64,000 nt of DNA from the NCBI GenBank assembly GCA_039805905.1, contig JBDIVM010000013.1, positions 1-64,000 on the forward strand, read 5' to 3'. The stretch comes from Thermohalobaculum sp039805905 (GTDB lineage: Bacteria; Pseudomonadota; Alphaproteobacteria; Rhodobacterales; Rhodobacteraceae). The notes beneath the pieces are model-generated. The model was not told the origin of the DNA. It searched no databases and saw nothing but the letters and a program-made list of their open reading frames with translations. The position numbers and the translations under genes are program-made. Of the stretch, positions 34,191 to 43,025 are shown one piece after another; within the stretch, counting starts at the first letter, position 1, and each line of letters opens with the position of its first letter.

Positions 34191-37034
34191 ATGACTCTGA
34201 GTTTCGAGGGAGCGGAAGGCTTCGGCGCTGAGGCGACGGGTGGCCGCGGCGGACAGGTCATCTATGTCACGAATTCGAACAATTCCGGCGTCGGCAGCCT
34301 CAGATGGGCGATCGAGGACGTGAGCGGGCCGCGGACCATCGTCTTCGCGGTCAACAAGGTGAACCTCACGACCAACATCCAGCTGCTCGACGGCGACGTG
34401 ACCATCGCGGGCCAGACTGCCGGCGGGGTCGAGGTCACGGGCGGCACGATCCGCTTCCAGGACAGCAATGTCATCATGCGCGGCATGATCTTCCGGGCGG
34501 GGGATTCCGCGACCGGGTTCGATCCGGGCAACCGCGACAGCATCGGCATGGGCGCTAAGACCCGTGATGTCTCAGACATCATGATCGACCACAACTCGTT
34601 CGAATGGGCACTCGACGAGAACGCAGCCATCTGGATCAGGACGTCGGATGTGACGTTCTCGAACAACATCTTCGCCGAGGGTCTCTATCAGAGCAAGCTC
34701 GGCACCACCGGTGGCTACGGCATGCTGTTCGATGGAGGAAATGGTACGGTTCCGAACGAGATCCCGCAGAACATCTCGGTCATCTACAACCTCTTCGCCT
34801 TCAATCACGCCCGGAATCCGTGGGTCAAGCACGGCGAGGGGATCGAGATCATCAACAACTACATGTATGCACCGGACGATTTTTACCGGACCATCTCGCT
34901 CGGGCACGACAACACGAACGACTACGCGGTGTCGGCCTACATGTCGGTCAACGTGATCAACAACTACCTGGAGGCCGGCCCCAACACGAGAACCGACTCC
35001 CGGTCCGGGATCAATGTCCACAACGGCGCGGACGCCGACTACTACATCAGCGGCAACCGCCAGTTCAGGAGCAACGGCCAGGAGTATACTGTCCAGTATC
35101 ACGGCCCCGACACCGGCGATGTGATCAACTCGCCGGCCTTCGCCGGCAGCGGTGTAACGATCATCAATGCCCTGGATGTGCCGGACTACGTGCTGGCCAA
35201 TGCCGGCGCCAACCCCACCAACCGCGACGAGGTGGACCAGCGCATCATCGATCTGGTGGAAAACCATCAGGGGCGCGTCGTCAACAGCGTCGCCGAGGCC
35301 GGCGGCTGGGGTGCCCGGCCCAATTTCGTCGCGCCGACGGATACGGACCGCGACGGGATGCCGGACTGGTTCGAGAACCAGTTCGGTTTCGACCGTACCC
35401 GGGCGGACTCGAACGGGGACCGCGATGGCGATGGCTTCACCAACCTCGAGGAATACATCAACGGCCTGATCGACGGGTTCAACCTGAACGGCACCAGCGG
35501 CGGAGCGGGTGGCTCGACCTCGGGTGGCTCGACCTCGGGTGGCTCGACCTCGGGTGGCGGAACCACGACGCCCCCCGCCCCGACGCCCCCCGCCCCGACG
35601 CCCCCCCCGCCGACACCCATCGACTCCGGGACCCTCCGCATCATCGACTACAGGACCGACCAGGCGATCGCCACGGTGTCGGCCGGCGGCACGCTCGATG
35701 CGGCGCTGCTCGACAACCCGAACCTTGCCATCGAATACGTCGCGGGCGGAGGCGGCTTCGGGAGCGTCCGGCTCGAGTGGCAGGGCGGGCTGGCATCCCG
35801 CATCCAGAACGCCGAGCCCTACGCGTTGTTCGGCGACAACAACGGCGACTTCAAGCCCTCCACGATCGGCGCCCTGTTCCCGGACGCCGGCGGCTACGAC
35901 CTCAAGCTGACCTTCTATTCGAAGACGAACGGCCAGGGCACCGTCCTCGGAACCGAGACGATCAGCTTCTCCGTGGCGGCGGATGATGGCGGGTCCGGCG
36001 GCAGCACAGGCGGGACGAGGGTGGGCGAGTCGACCGACCCAGTCGCCAGTCCGGCCCCGGTTCCCGTGGACCAGGCGTCCGGGGCCGACGATGGCGGGAC
36101 CCTCCGCATCATCGACTACAGGACCGACCAGGCGATCGCCACGGTGTCGGCCGGCGGCACGCTCGACGCTGCGCTGCTCGACAACCCGAACCTTGCCATC
36201 GAATACGTCGCGGACGGCAACAGCTTCGGAAGCGTCCGGCTCGAGTGGCAGGACGGGCTGGCATCCCGCATCCAGAATGCCGCGCCCTACGCGTTGTTCG
36301 GCGACAACAACGGCGACTTCAAGCCCTCCACGATCGGCGCCCTGTTCCCGGACGCCGGCGGCTACGACCTCAAGCTGACCTTCTATTCGAAGACGAACGG
36401 CCAGGGCACCGTCCTCGGAACCGAGACGATCAGCTTCTCCGTGGCCGGCGATGGCGGCTCCGGTGGCGGCGACTCGGCGGTGGCCGGCGAACCCCTTTTC
36501 GCGCTCGCCAGCCTGGCCCCGGAATCTGTCGACGAGACCCAGGACTCGGTCAGCCGCCTTTCGGATGCACCGTTCGTAAAGACGATCAATGTCGGCGGCG
36601 GCGATTTCATCGCCGGAGACGGCACGGTCTTCTCGGCGGATCCGGGCATCAGCAGCGGTTCCGCGCTCATCCGCGACCTGAACCCGTCCGATGTTGCGGG
36701 TACGCAAGACGATGCTTTCTTCCGTGACTTCGCCACCGGCAACTTCTCCTACGACATCGCGGTGCCCCGCGACGGCGACTACCAGGTGACTCTGTTCCTT
36801 GCCGAGCCCTCGGCGTGGAAGGCGGAGCAACGGGTGTTCGACGTCGATCTCGAGGGGCGGGCGATCGGCAGCTTCAACGACATCGACATCTTCGGTCAGA
36901 CCGGTGCGAAGTGGAAGGCCCTGACCCTGACCGAGACGGTCCATGTCAGCGACGGCGTGCTCGACATCGATGTCATCGCCTCGTCCGGTCAGGGCATCCT
37001 GAACGGGATCGCGGTGCACGAGCTGTTCGCCTGA
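34191..37034 (+). CDS. Large modular pectate-lyase-like protein with malectin domain
   Basis: 947 aa from the ATG at 34191 (SD gaggga). Residues 1-370 form a pectate-lyase-like beta-helix (EGAEGFGAEATGGRGGQVIY, GSLRWAIEDVSGPRTIVFAV, MIDHNSFEWALDENAAIWI). About 385-425 carry EF-hand/thrombospondin-3-like calcium motifs (DTDRDGMPDWFENQFGFDRT, NGDRDGDGFTNLEEYINGL). A Gly/Ser repeat and a Pro-rich linker follow, then two near-identical modules of about 115 aa (GTLRIIDYRTDQAIATV) and a C-terminal malectin-like domain (VKTINVGGGDFIAGDGTVFS). There is no Sec signal peptide, so type I secretion is a possibility. Probably cleaves or binds an acidic polysaccharide. Confidence 0.82.
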   Translation: MTLSFEGAEGFGAEATGGRGGQVIYVTNSNNSGVGSLRWAIEDVSGPRTIVFAVNKVNLTTNIQLLDGDVTIAGQTAGGVEVTGGTIRFQDSNVIMRGMIFRAGDSATGFDPGNRDSIGMGAKTRDVSDIMIDHNSFEWALDENAAIWIRTSDVTFSNNIFAEGLYQSKLGTTGGYGMLFDGGNGTVPNEIPQNISVIYNLFAFNHARNPWVKHGEGIEIINNYMYAPDDFYRTISLGHDNTNDYAVSAYMSVNVINNYLEAGPNTRTDSRSGINVHNGADADYYISGNRQFRSNGQEYTVQYHGPDTGDVINSPAFAGSGVTIINALDVPDYVLANAGANPTNRDEVDQRIIDLVENHQGRVVNSVAEAGGWGARPNFVAPTDTDRDGMPDWFENQFGFDRTRADSNGDRDGDGFTNLEEYINGLIDGFNLNGTSGGAGGSTSGGSTSGGSTSGGGTTTPPAPTPPAPTPPPPTPIDSGTLRIIDYRTDQAIATVSAGGTLDAALLDNPNLAIEYVAGGGGFGSVRLEWQGGLASRIQNAEPYALFGDNNGDFKPSTIGALFPDAGGYDLKLTFYSKTNGQGTVLGTETISFSVAADDGGSGGSTGGTRVGESTDPVASPAPVPVDQASGADDGGTLRIIDYRTDQAIATVSAGGTLDAALLDNPNLAIEYVADGNSFGSVRLEWQDGLASRIQNAAPYALFGDNNGDFKPSTIGALFPDAGGYDLKLTFYSKTNGQGTVLGTETISFSVAGDGGSGGGDSAVAGEPLFALASLAPESVDETQDSVSRLSDAPFVKTINVGGGDFIAGDGTVFSADPGISSGSALIRDLNPSDVAGTQDDAFFRDFATGNFSYDIAVPRDGDYQVTLFLAEPSAWKAEQRVFDVDLEGRAIGSFNDIDIFGQTGAKWKALTLTETVHVSDGVLDIDVIASSGQGILNGIAVHELFA
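35508..35557 (+). repeat. 15-bp tandem repeat in a Gly/Ser linker
   Basis: The unit ggtggctcgacctcg occurs three times in a row, encoding GGSTS units of the flexible linker. A Pro-rich stretch with a repeated 14-bp cccgccccgacgcc unit follows. Such tracts change length easily by slippage; each unit keeps the frame. Confidence 0.8.
35628..35977 (+). repeat. 350-bp direct repeat, copy A (in lyase gene)
   Basis: Begins gggaccctccgcatcatcga and ends atcagcttctccgtggc. The second copy lies 468 bases downstream. The copies differ at roughly a dozen positions, clustered where GGGGFGS becomes DGNSFGS. They encode the duplicated module of the modular lyase. Confidence 0.9.
36096..36445 (+). repeat. 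350-bp direct repeat, copy B (in lyase gene)
   Basis: Second copy of the module starting at 35628, in the same frame. Near-identity at the DNA level points to a recent duplication or ongoing gene conversion. Confidence 0.9.
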
Positions 37035-37058
37035 CCGAACACGCGACTGCAAACAACC

Positions 37059-37088
37059 GGCGCCGGGCGGCCCTTGCCGTCCGGCGCC
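37059..37088 (+). terminator. Terminator hairpin after the lyase gene
   Basis: A 12-bp stem ggcgccgggcgg / ccgtccggcgcc (one G-U) with loop cccttg lies 24 bases after the stop codon. No T run follows. A second 8-bp hairpin (cgacggcc / ggccgtcg) is at 37220-37244. Confidence 0.6.
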
Positions 37089-37303
37089 CGCACTATGGAC
37101 AACCGGCATCTCGCCAGGCGATTGCGTTGACTGGAGCCGCAGCCCGCCGCGCCAGTGCATTCGGTCGCGCCTGGCGTCGGCGCGCTCGGCGCGCACTGAC
37201 GGTCCGCTGGTGGTGGAACCGACGGCCAGATATACCGGCCGTCGCGTGACGCCCCGGGCGCCGACTTCGCGGCTGCCCGGACGATAGCCTGGAAAATGGT
37301 CGC

Positions 37304-38215
37304 ATGACGTTCGGAACACTTCCCCACAAGACCGTGCGCGCCGACGCGCTCGAGATCGCCTATGCCGAGCACGGACCGGCCGATGGCTGGCCCTGCATCC
37401 TTGGTCACGGCTTTCCCTACGACGCCCATGCCAATGCCGAAGCAGCAGCGATGCTGGCCGCTGCGGGCGCCCGGGTCATCCTGCCCTGGCTCCGCGGCTA
37501 CGGCCCGACCCGGTTCATCGCGCCCGGGACGCCCCGCTCCGGCGAGCAGGCGGCGCTCGGTGCCGATCTCCTGGCGCTGATGGACGCGCTCGGGATCGGC
37601 CGGGCCGTCCTCGGCGGCTACGACTGGGGCGGGAGGGCGGCCTGCGTCGTCGCGGCGCTCTGGCCCGAGCGCGTCACCGCGCTGGTGTCGGGCAACTCCT
37701 ACAACATCCAGGACATCGCCCATTCCGGCGAACCCGCCGCGCCGGCCGAGGAAGCCGCCTACTGGTACCAGTACTATTTCCATTCCGAGCGCGGCCGCCG
37801 CGGCCTGGAGCGCAACCGGCGCGGCATAGCCCGCCTGCTCTGGCGGATGTGGTCGCCGACCTGGGCCTTCGATGCAGCGACCTTCGAACGCAGCGCCGCC
37901 GCCTTCGACAATCCGGACTTCGTCGCGGTGGTGATCCACTCCTACCGGCACCGCTTCGGGCTCGTCCCCGGCGATCCGGCAGTGGCCGGGATCGAGGCCC
38001 GGCTCGCCCTGCAGCCGCGGATCACCGTGCCCTCCGTCACGGTCGATGGCAGCACCGACGGGGTGGACCCCGGAACGGCACACCATGCCCCCCGCTTCAC
38101 CGGCCCGCACCGGCACCGCATCTTCCCGGGCGCCGGTCACAACCTGCCGCAGGAGCGGCCGGCGGACTGGGCGCAGGCCGTGCTGGACGCGCGCGCGCTG
38201 GCCGCGCAGACCTAG
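37304..38215 (+). CDS. Alpha/beta hydrolase (epoxide-hydrolase/haloalkane-type)
   Basis: 303 aa. HGFPYDAHAN carries the oxyanion loop (HGFP), GGYDWGGRAACVVAA the nucleophile elbow with Asp (G-x-D-x-G), and FPGAGHNLPQERPADWAQAV the catalytic His. An Asp nucleophile rather than Ser is typical of epoxide hydrolases and haloalkane dehalogenases. Cap-domain residues include YWYQYYFHSERGRRGLERNR. Convergent with pobA; substrate unknown. Confidence 0.85.
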   Translation: MTFGTLPHKTVRADALEIAYAEHGPADGWPCILGHGFPYDAHANAEAAAMLAAAGARVILPWLRGYGPTRFIAPGTPRSGEQAALGADLLALMDALGIGRAVLGGYDWGGRAACVVAALWPERVTALVSGNSYNIQDIAHSGEPAAPAEEAAYWYQYYFHSERGRRGLERNRRGIARLLWRMWSPTWAFDAATFERSAAAFDNPDFVAVVIHSYRHRFGLVPGDPAVAGIEARLALQPRITVPSVTVDGSTDGVDPGTAHHAPRFTGPHRHRIFPGAGHNLPQERPADWAQAVLDARALAAQT

Positions 38216-38254
38216 CCACCCTCCCGCTGCAATGCGGTGCCGATGTTGGCCGCC

Positions 38255-39424
38255 TCAATAGGGCAGCCCGATATAATTCTCCGCCAGCGCGGTCATCGCC
38301 GCCCGCGATGAGAGCAGGTAGTCGAGTTCCGCCTCCTGGATGCGCCGCCCGAACGCCCCCTGATCCGGGAAAGGGTGAAGGAGGCTGGTCATCCACCAGG
38401 AGAACCGCTCGGCCTTCCAGACCCGCGCCAGTGCCCGGTCGGAGTAGGCCGCAAGCCCCGCCTCGTCGCCGAGCCGGTACCAGGCAATCAGCGCATCCGA
38501 CAGGTAGCGGATGTCGGACGCCGCCAGGTTCAGCCCCTTCGCCCCGGTCGGCGGCACGATATGGGCGGCGTCCCCTGCCAGGAACAGCCGGCCCCAGCGC
38601 ATGGGCTCGGCAACGTAGGAGCGGAGCGGCGCAATGCTCTTCTCGACCGAGGGGCCCGTCTCAAGCCGCGCCGCCACCTCGCCCGGAAGCCGGCGCTTCA
38701 GCTCGTCCCAGAACCGACCGTCCGGCCAGTCCTCGACCCGGTCCTCCAGCGGCACCTGCACATAGTAGCGGCTCAGCCTGCGCGAGCGCATCGAGCAGAG
38801 CGCAAATCCCCGCTCGGCCCGCGCATAGATCAGCTCCTCGCTTGCCGGCACGGTGCGCGACAGCACACCCAGCCAGCCGAACGGATAGGCCCGTTCGAAC
38901 TCCCGCAGCCGGTCTGCCGGGATCGATGCCCGGCTCACCCCGTGGAATCCGTCGCAGCCGATCACGAAATCGCAGTCGAGCCGGTGGCTCTCGCCGCCCT
39001 TCCGCCAGGTGAGCGACGGCGCGTTCCCGTCCACGCCATGGATCGCCACGTCCTCTGCCTCGTCGATCACCGTACCGCCGGCGGCGTCCCGTGCCGCATA
39101 GAGGTCGCGGGTGATCTCGGTCTGGCCGTAGATCACCACCCCGCTGCCGGCGAGCCCGGCGAGGTCGATGCGGTGGAGCCGGCCGCGATGGCTGATGGCG
39201 AACCCATCATGGAGCAGTCCCTCGGCGTCCATGCGCGCACCGACCCCCGCCTCGCGCAGGAGCGCCGCCGCCCCCTGCTCCAGCACGCCCGCGCGGATGC
39301 GCGCCAGCACGTAGTCCCGGCCGCGCCGCTCGAGCACCACGCTGGCAATGCCCGCCCGGTCGAGGAGCTGCGACAGCAGCAGCCCCGACGGCCCGCCCCC
39401 GATGATCCCGACCCTCGTCCGCAT
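38255..39424 (-). CDS. pobA: 4-hydroxybenzoate 3-monooxygenase
   Basis: 389 aa, standard PobA length. Flavoprotein hydroxylating 4-hydroxybenzoate to protocatechuate with NAD(P)H and O2. FAD motifs: GIIGGGPSGLLLSQLLDRAG (GxGxxG), DFVIGCDGFHGVSR and LAGDAAHIVPPTGAKGLNLA. Substrate-pocket segments VLEQG and SRYYVQVPLEDRVEDW are typical of PobA. It follows a TRAP transporter gene set on the same strand with a 35-base gap, suggesting uptake and first oxidation of the same aromatic acid. No pobR is seen nearby. Confidence 0.94.
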   Translation of the reverse strand: MRTRVGIIGGGPSGLLLSQLLDRAGIASVVLERRGRDYVLARIRAGVLEQGAAALLREAGVGARMDAEGLLHDGFAISHRGRLHRIDLAGLAGSGVVIYGQTEITRDLYAARDAAGGTVIDEAEDVAIHGVDGNAPSLTWRKGGESHRLDCDFVIGCDGFHGVSRASIPADRLREFERAYPFGWLGVLSRTVPASEELIYARAERGFALCSMRSRRLSRYYVQVPLEDRVEDWPDGRFWDELKRRLPGEVAARLETGPSVEKSIAPLRSYVAEPMRWGRLFLAGDAAHIVPPTGAKGLNLAASDIRYLSDALIAWYRLGDEAGLAAYSDRALARVWKAERFSWWMTSLLHPFPDQGAFGRRIQEAELDYLLSSRAAMTALAENYIGLPY

Positions 39425-39459
39425 CAGCCTGTCCTCTCCCTTTCCGTGTCTCGGGCCGC

Positions 39460-40848
39460 TCAGCCGATGAGCCCCGGCAGGAACAGCGACAGGGCCGGGA
39501 CAGCGAGCAGCAACCCGACCCGGAACAGTTCGGCCAAGAGGAACGGCAGCACCCCGCGGAAGGTCTCGATCATCGGCGTGCCCTCCGATAGCGACGAGAT
39601 GATGAACACGTTGAGCCCCACCGGCGGCGTGATCAATCCGAGCTCGACCACGACCAGCGCCAGGATGCCGAACCAGATCTTCAGATCCTCAACATCGAGG
39701 CCGAATGCGGCATCGGCGGCGGCAACGTCGTCGCCGCCATTGAGCGTCACCAGCACCGGCCAGAAGAACGGCACGATGACCAGGATCATCGCCAGCGACT
39801 CCATGAAGCAGCCGAGCAGGATCAGCAGTGCCAGCATCAGCACCAGAACCGTCCAGGGATCGAGCCCGCTCTGCCCGGCCCAGTCCGCGATCGCCGCAGG
39901 CAGCCCGGCCCGGGCGAAGAAGCCCTTCAGCACCTCGGCCCCGAAGAGGATGAAGTAGATCATCCCCGCGGTCACGGCGGTCTGGCGGACCGCATCGCCG
40001 ATGCCGCCGGCCGTCAGCCCCTCGCCGGTGCACCGGCGCAGCGCGAGGCCATAGACGAGGATCACGAACACCCCGACGCTCGCGGCCGGGGTCGGCGTGA
40101 ACAGCCCGAACCCGAGCCCGAGGATGATGCCGCCGAAGATCAGGATCACTGGCGTCAGCCGTGCGATGGCCTCCCGCCGCTCCTCCCCAGCAGGTGGCGC
40201 CGGCTCGGGCGCCAGGCCCGGGTCGAGCCGGACCTGCACGGCGATGACGCCGATGAAGAAGACCATTGCCAGGAGACCGGGCAGCACCGCGGCCTGGAAC
40301 ATCTCCAGGATCGAGCCCTCGACGATGATCGCGTAGATCACCAGAGCGACCGAAGGCGGGATCAGGATGCCGAGCGTGCCGCCCGCGGCCAGCGCCCCGG
40401 TTGCGAGCCGCGGCGCATAGCCGAGCCGGCGGAGCTCCGGCAGCGCCACCCGGCCCATTGTCGCCGCCGTCGCCAGCGACGAGCCGCAGACCGCGCCGAA
40501 GCCGCCGCAGGCCGCCACTGCTGCCATGGCGACGCCGCCTCGCCGCCGGCTCATCAGCGCCTCGAGCCCGCGAAAGAGGTCGCGGCTGAGATTGGCCTGG
40601 CTGGCCAGATACCCCATGAGCACGAAGAGCGGCATGATCGACAGCTCGTAGCTGGCCACGTTCGACCACAGGAGCGACTTGAACTGCTTCAGATAGGGTT
40701 CGAATCGCAGGAACGGCACCGCGAGGCTGAGCGCATAGTTGCCCCCGATGCCGACGGCCAGCATCGCCAGCCCCACCGGCATTCTGAGCGCAAGCAGCAG
40801 GAACATGGCGCCGAGCCCGGCGAGCCCGATCAGCTCGCGCTCACCCAT
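39460..40848 (-). CDS. TRAP transporter large permease (DctM-like)
   Basis: 462 aa from the ATG at 40848, which overlaps the end of the small permease gene. About 12 hydrophobic helices; family segments SIMPLFVLMGYLASQANLSR, GGTLGILIPPSVALVIYAII and MESLAMILVIVPFFWPVL. Large subunit of a tripartite sodium-dependent importer. A long cytoplasmic loop (DPGLAPEPAPPAGEERREAI) is charged. Confidence 0.93.
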   Translation of the reverse strand: MGERELIGLAGLGAMFLLLALRMPVGLAMLAVGIGGNYALSLAVPFLRFEPYLKQFKSLLWSNVASYELSIMPLFVLMGYLASQANLSRDLFRGLEALMSRRRGGVAMAAVAACGGFGAVCGSSLATAATMGRVALPELRRLGYAPRLATGALAAGGTLGILIPPSVALVIYAIIVEGSILEMFQAAVLPGLLAMVFFIGVIAVQVRLDPGLAPEPAPPAGEERREAIARLTPVILIFGGIILGLGFGLFTPTPAASVGVFVILVYGLALRRCTGEGLTAGGIGDAVRQTAVTAGMIYFILFGAEVLKGFFARAGLPAAIADWAGQSGLDPWTVLVLMLALLILLGCFMESLAMILVIVPFFWPVLVTLNGGDDVAAADAAFGLDVEDLKIWFGILALVVVELGLITPPVGLNVFIISSLSEGTPMIETFRGVLPFLLAELFRVGLLLAVPALSLFLPGLIG

Positions 40849-41338
40849 CGGTATCGGCCCCGGCGATCTGGACCGCACACACCGCCGCCCACAGCAGCAG
40901 TGACAGGATCCCTGGCGCGTAGAACGGCCAGACCGGCCAGCTGAGTACCGCGCTCATGGTACCGTCCGAGCGGGTTTCCGCCAGGCCGAGCCACATCCAC
41001 CAGGCCAGGAACAGGGCCGCGGCGATCCCACAGCCGAGCCAGAGGAAGCCGAGCGCCCGCCTCAGGCCCGGCGGCGCCCCGGCGACGAACAGATCCACCG
41101 CCACATGGCCCTTCCGGTGCTGGCAGTAGGGCAGGAAGCTCAGCGCCGCGACGCTGACCGCCAGGCTGACAAAGTCCTCATAGCCCGGCAGGCCGGCAAC
41201 ACTGCCGCCCCAGAGCCGCGCCAGCCTGTCGAGGGCGAAGGCGGTGACATTGGTGGTCGTGACCAGCACGATGGCCAGGAGCAGCAGGCCGCCGGTCAGC
41301 GCCCAGCCCTCGACGACCCTGATCAGCGTCCTGCGCAT
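40841..41338 (-). CDS. TRAP transporter small permease (DctQ-like)
   Basis: 165 aa from the ATG at 41338. Four hydrophobic helices; GGLLLLAIVLVTTTNVTAFA and FLPYCQHRKGHVAVDLFVAG (the typical QHRKGHVAVD segment of DctQ proteins) identify it. Overlaps the start of the large permease by 8 bases, so the two are co-translated. Confidence 0.92.
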   Translation of the reverse strand: MRRTLIRVVEGWALTGGLLLLAIVLVTTTNVTAFALDRLARLWGGSVAGLPGYEDFVSLAVSVAALSFLPYCQHRKGHVAVDLFVAGAPPGLRRALGFLWLGCGIAAALFLAWWMWLGLAETRSDGTMSAVLSWPVWPFYAPGILSLLLWAAVCAVQIAGADTDG

Positions 41339-41408
41339 CGGCTCTCTCCGGTCCGATGGCGCGCGGGGCCGGGGTCCGCGCGGGCCCCGGCCGGCGGCCG
41401 CGTTCCGG

Positions 41409-42434
41409 CTACTGCGCCGCAGCGACGGCGGCGCGCGCCCGCTCGACGAGTGCGGCTCCGTCAATGCCGTTCGCGGTCGCCTCGTCGATCCAGCGCTGGA
41501 CCACGGTCGCCGAAGCGGCGTCGAACTTCGCTGCCTCGGCCGGGTCGAGCACGATCCGCTCGACCCCGGCCCCCTCCAGCACCTTGAGACCGCCGTCCTC
41601 GAACCCCTCCCACAGCCCGCCGATCTCGGCGGCGATGCCGGTGCCGGAATTGGCGTCGATCACTGCCTTCAGGTCTTCCGGCAGCGACTCGTAACGGTCC
41701 CGGTTCATGGCGAACATGAACACGGACGTGCCGAAGCGGCCGCCTTCCGGCATCTCGGTCACGGACTTGTCGAGCTCCTGCAGCTTCAGCGCGGGTGCGA
41801 TCTCATAGGGAATCAGGGCCCCGTCCACCACACCCTTCGACAGCGCCTCCGGCAGCGCCGGCACCGGCATCCCGACCGGCTCGGCACCCCAGGATTCGAT
41901 CACCCAGGCGCCGGTGCGCGAGGGCGTGCGCAGCTTCAGCCCGGCCGCATCGGCGAAGCTCCGGACCGGCCGCGTCGCAGAATGGATCAGGTTGCCGTCA
42001 TGGGCGTGCAGGAAGATCACATGCACGTCCTTGAAGTCCTCGGCCAGCATGTCCATCGACCCGTTGAGCGCGATGGTCGTCGACTTGGCCGAGCCGCCAT
42101 GAACCAGCGGCAGCTCGTAGACTTCCGAACGCGGGAAGACCCCGGGCGTGTAGCCGAGCAGCGTCCAGACGATGTCGGCAAGCCCGTCGCGCACCTGGCC
42201 GTAGAGCTCCGGCGGCTTGCCGCCCATCGACATGGCCGGGAAGATCTCGACCTCGATCCGGCCGCCGCTCTGCTCCTTCACCCGGTCCGCCCAGACCTGG
42301 ATCATCTTGGCATGCGCCGACGCCTTCGGCGGCAGGAAGTGATGCACCGTGAGCGTCACTTCCGCCGCCTGCGCAAGACCCGCAATCATCCCGGCGGCGA
42401 CCAGCGCCCCGGCGAACTTCATACCCAGCATCAT
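41409..42434 (-). CDS. TRAP transporter substrate-binding protein (DctP-like)
   Basis: 341 aa. Signal peptide MKFAGALVAAGMIAGLAQAA at the start; a methionine pair at 42434 and one at 42422 are possible starts. Family features: LTVHHFLPPKASAHAKMIQV, VRDGLADIVWTLLGYTPGVF and LRTPSRTGAWVIESWGAEPV, the last containing the substrate-carboxylate Arg region. First gene of the TRAP-pobA operon, hence a candidate binder of 4-hydroxybenzoate or a related acid. Confidence 0.92.
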   Translation of the reverse strand: MMLGMKFAGALVAAGMIAGLAQAAEVTLTVHHFLPPKASAHAKMIQVWADRVKEQSGGRIEVEIFPAMSMGGKPPELYGQVRDGLADIVWTLLGYTPGVFPRSEVYELPLVHGGSAKSTTIALNGSMDMLAEDFKDVHVIFLHAHDGNLIHSATRPVRSFADAAGLKLRTPSRTGAWVIESWGAEPVGMPVPALPEALSKGVVDGALIPYEIAPALKLQELDKSVTEMPEGGRFGTSVFMFAMNRDRYESLPEDLKAVIDANSGTGIAAEIGGLWEGFEDGGLKVLEGAGVERIVLDPAEAAKFDAASATVVQRWIDEATANGIDGAALVERARAAVAAAQ

Positions 42435-42804
42435 GTCCGTTTGCCCTTTCGGTTCTTGGCTCGCCCCGGCTCGCCCGGAAATCGGGTCGCATTTGCCCGC
42501 ACCGCGGCCGCTGCCCGGCCGCCATTCTCCTCGCACCGCACCTCTGCCTATCTTGCCGCGCGCCGGCGTCATGTCGACGGAAATCTGCGCGGCCGGTGCT
42601 TAAGCCATCCGGCCGGCCGGTCTGCACCTTCATGCCCCCGGCAAGACCGACCGCCCGGATGCGGAAACTGCCGGCCAGCTCCCGCTGGCGCAAGCCAGGC
42701 TGCCGCGCCGGATGGCGCGGAGTCGCGAGCCTTGGCAACCCGCAGCAACCTGCCGGATTTCGCGCCGACGACGATTCCGTGGATCGTCACCGAGATCGTG
42801 GACA
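42435..42804. other. Intergenic region before the island
   Basis: No supported gene in these 370 bases. It is the upstream region of the TRAP-pobA operon and should contain its promoter and any regulator site, which I cannot pick out. Confidence 0.4.
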
Positions 42805-42850
<46 letters not shown>

Positions 42851-43025
42851 CAGAGAAACACGAGAGTGGTAACATCAAGTCAGCACTTATTATCACAATG
42901 TTTTCAATGGCTTAACGTATTTTTGAGTTGCGGCGATCGACTGCACGGACTATTCCTGACCATGCGGTGCGGGCTTGGTGCGGGCTCAGAATCTACGTTT
43001 TTGCTCCGGGGTGAAGAGGTCGACG

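Noticed and set aside
34572..37319. 915-codon minus-strand open frame opposite the lyase gene
   Set aside because: A GC-rich antisense shadow: repeated low-complexity sequence, no start signal, and the plus strand has clear domains.
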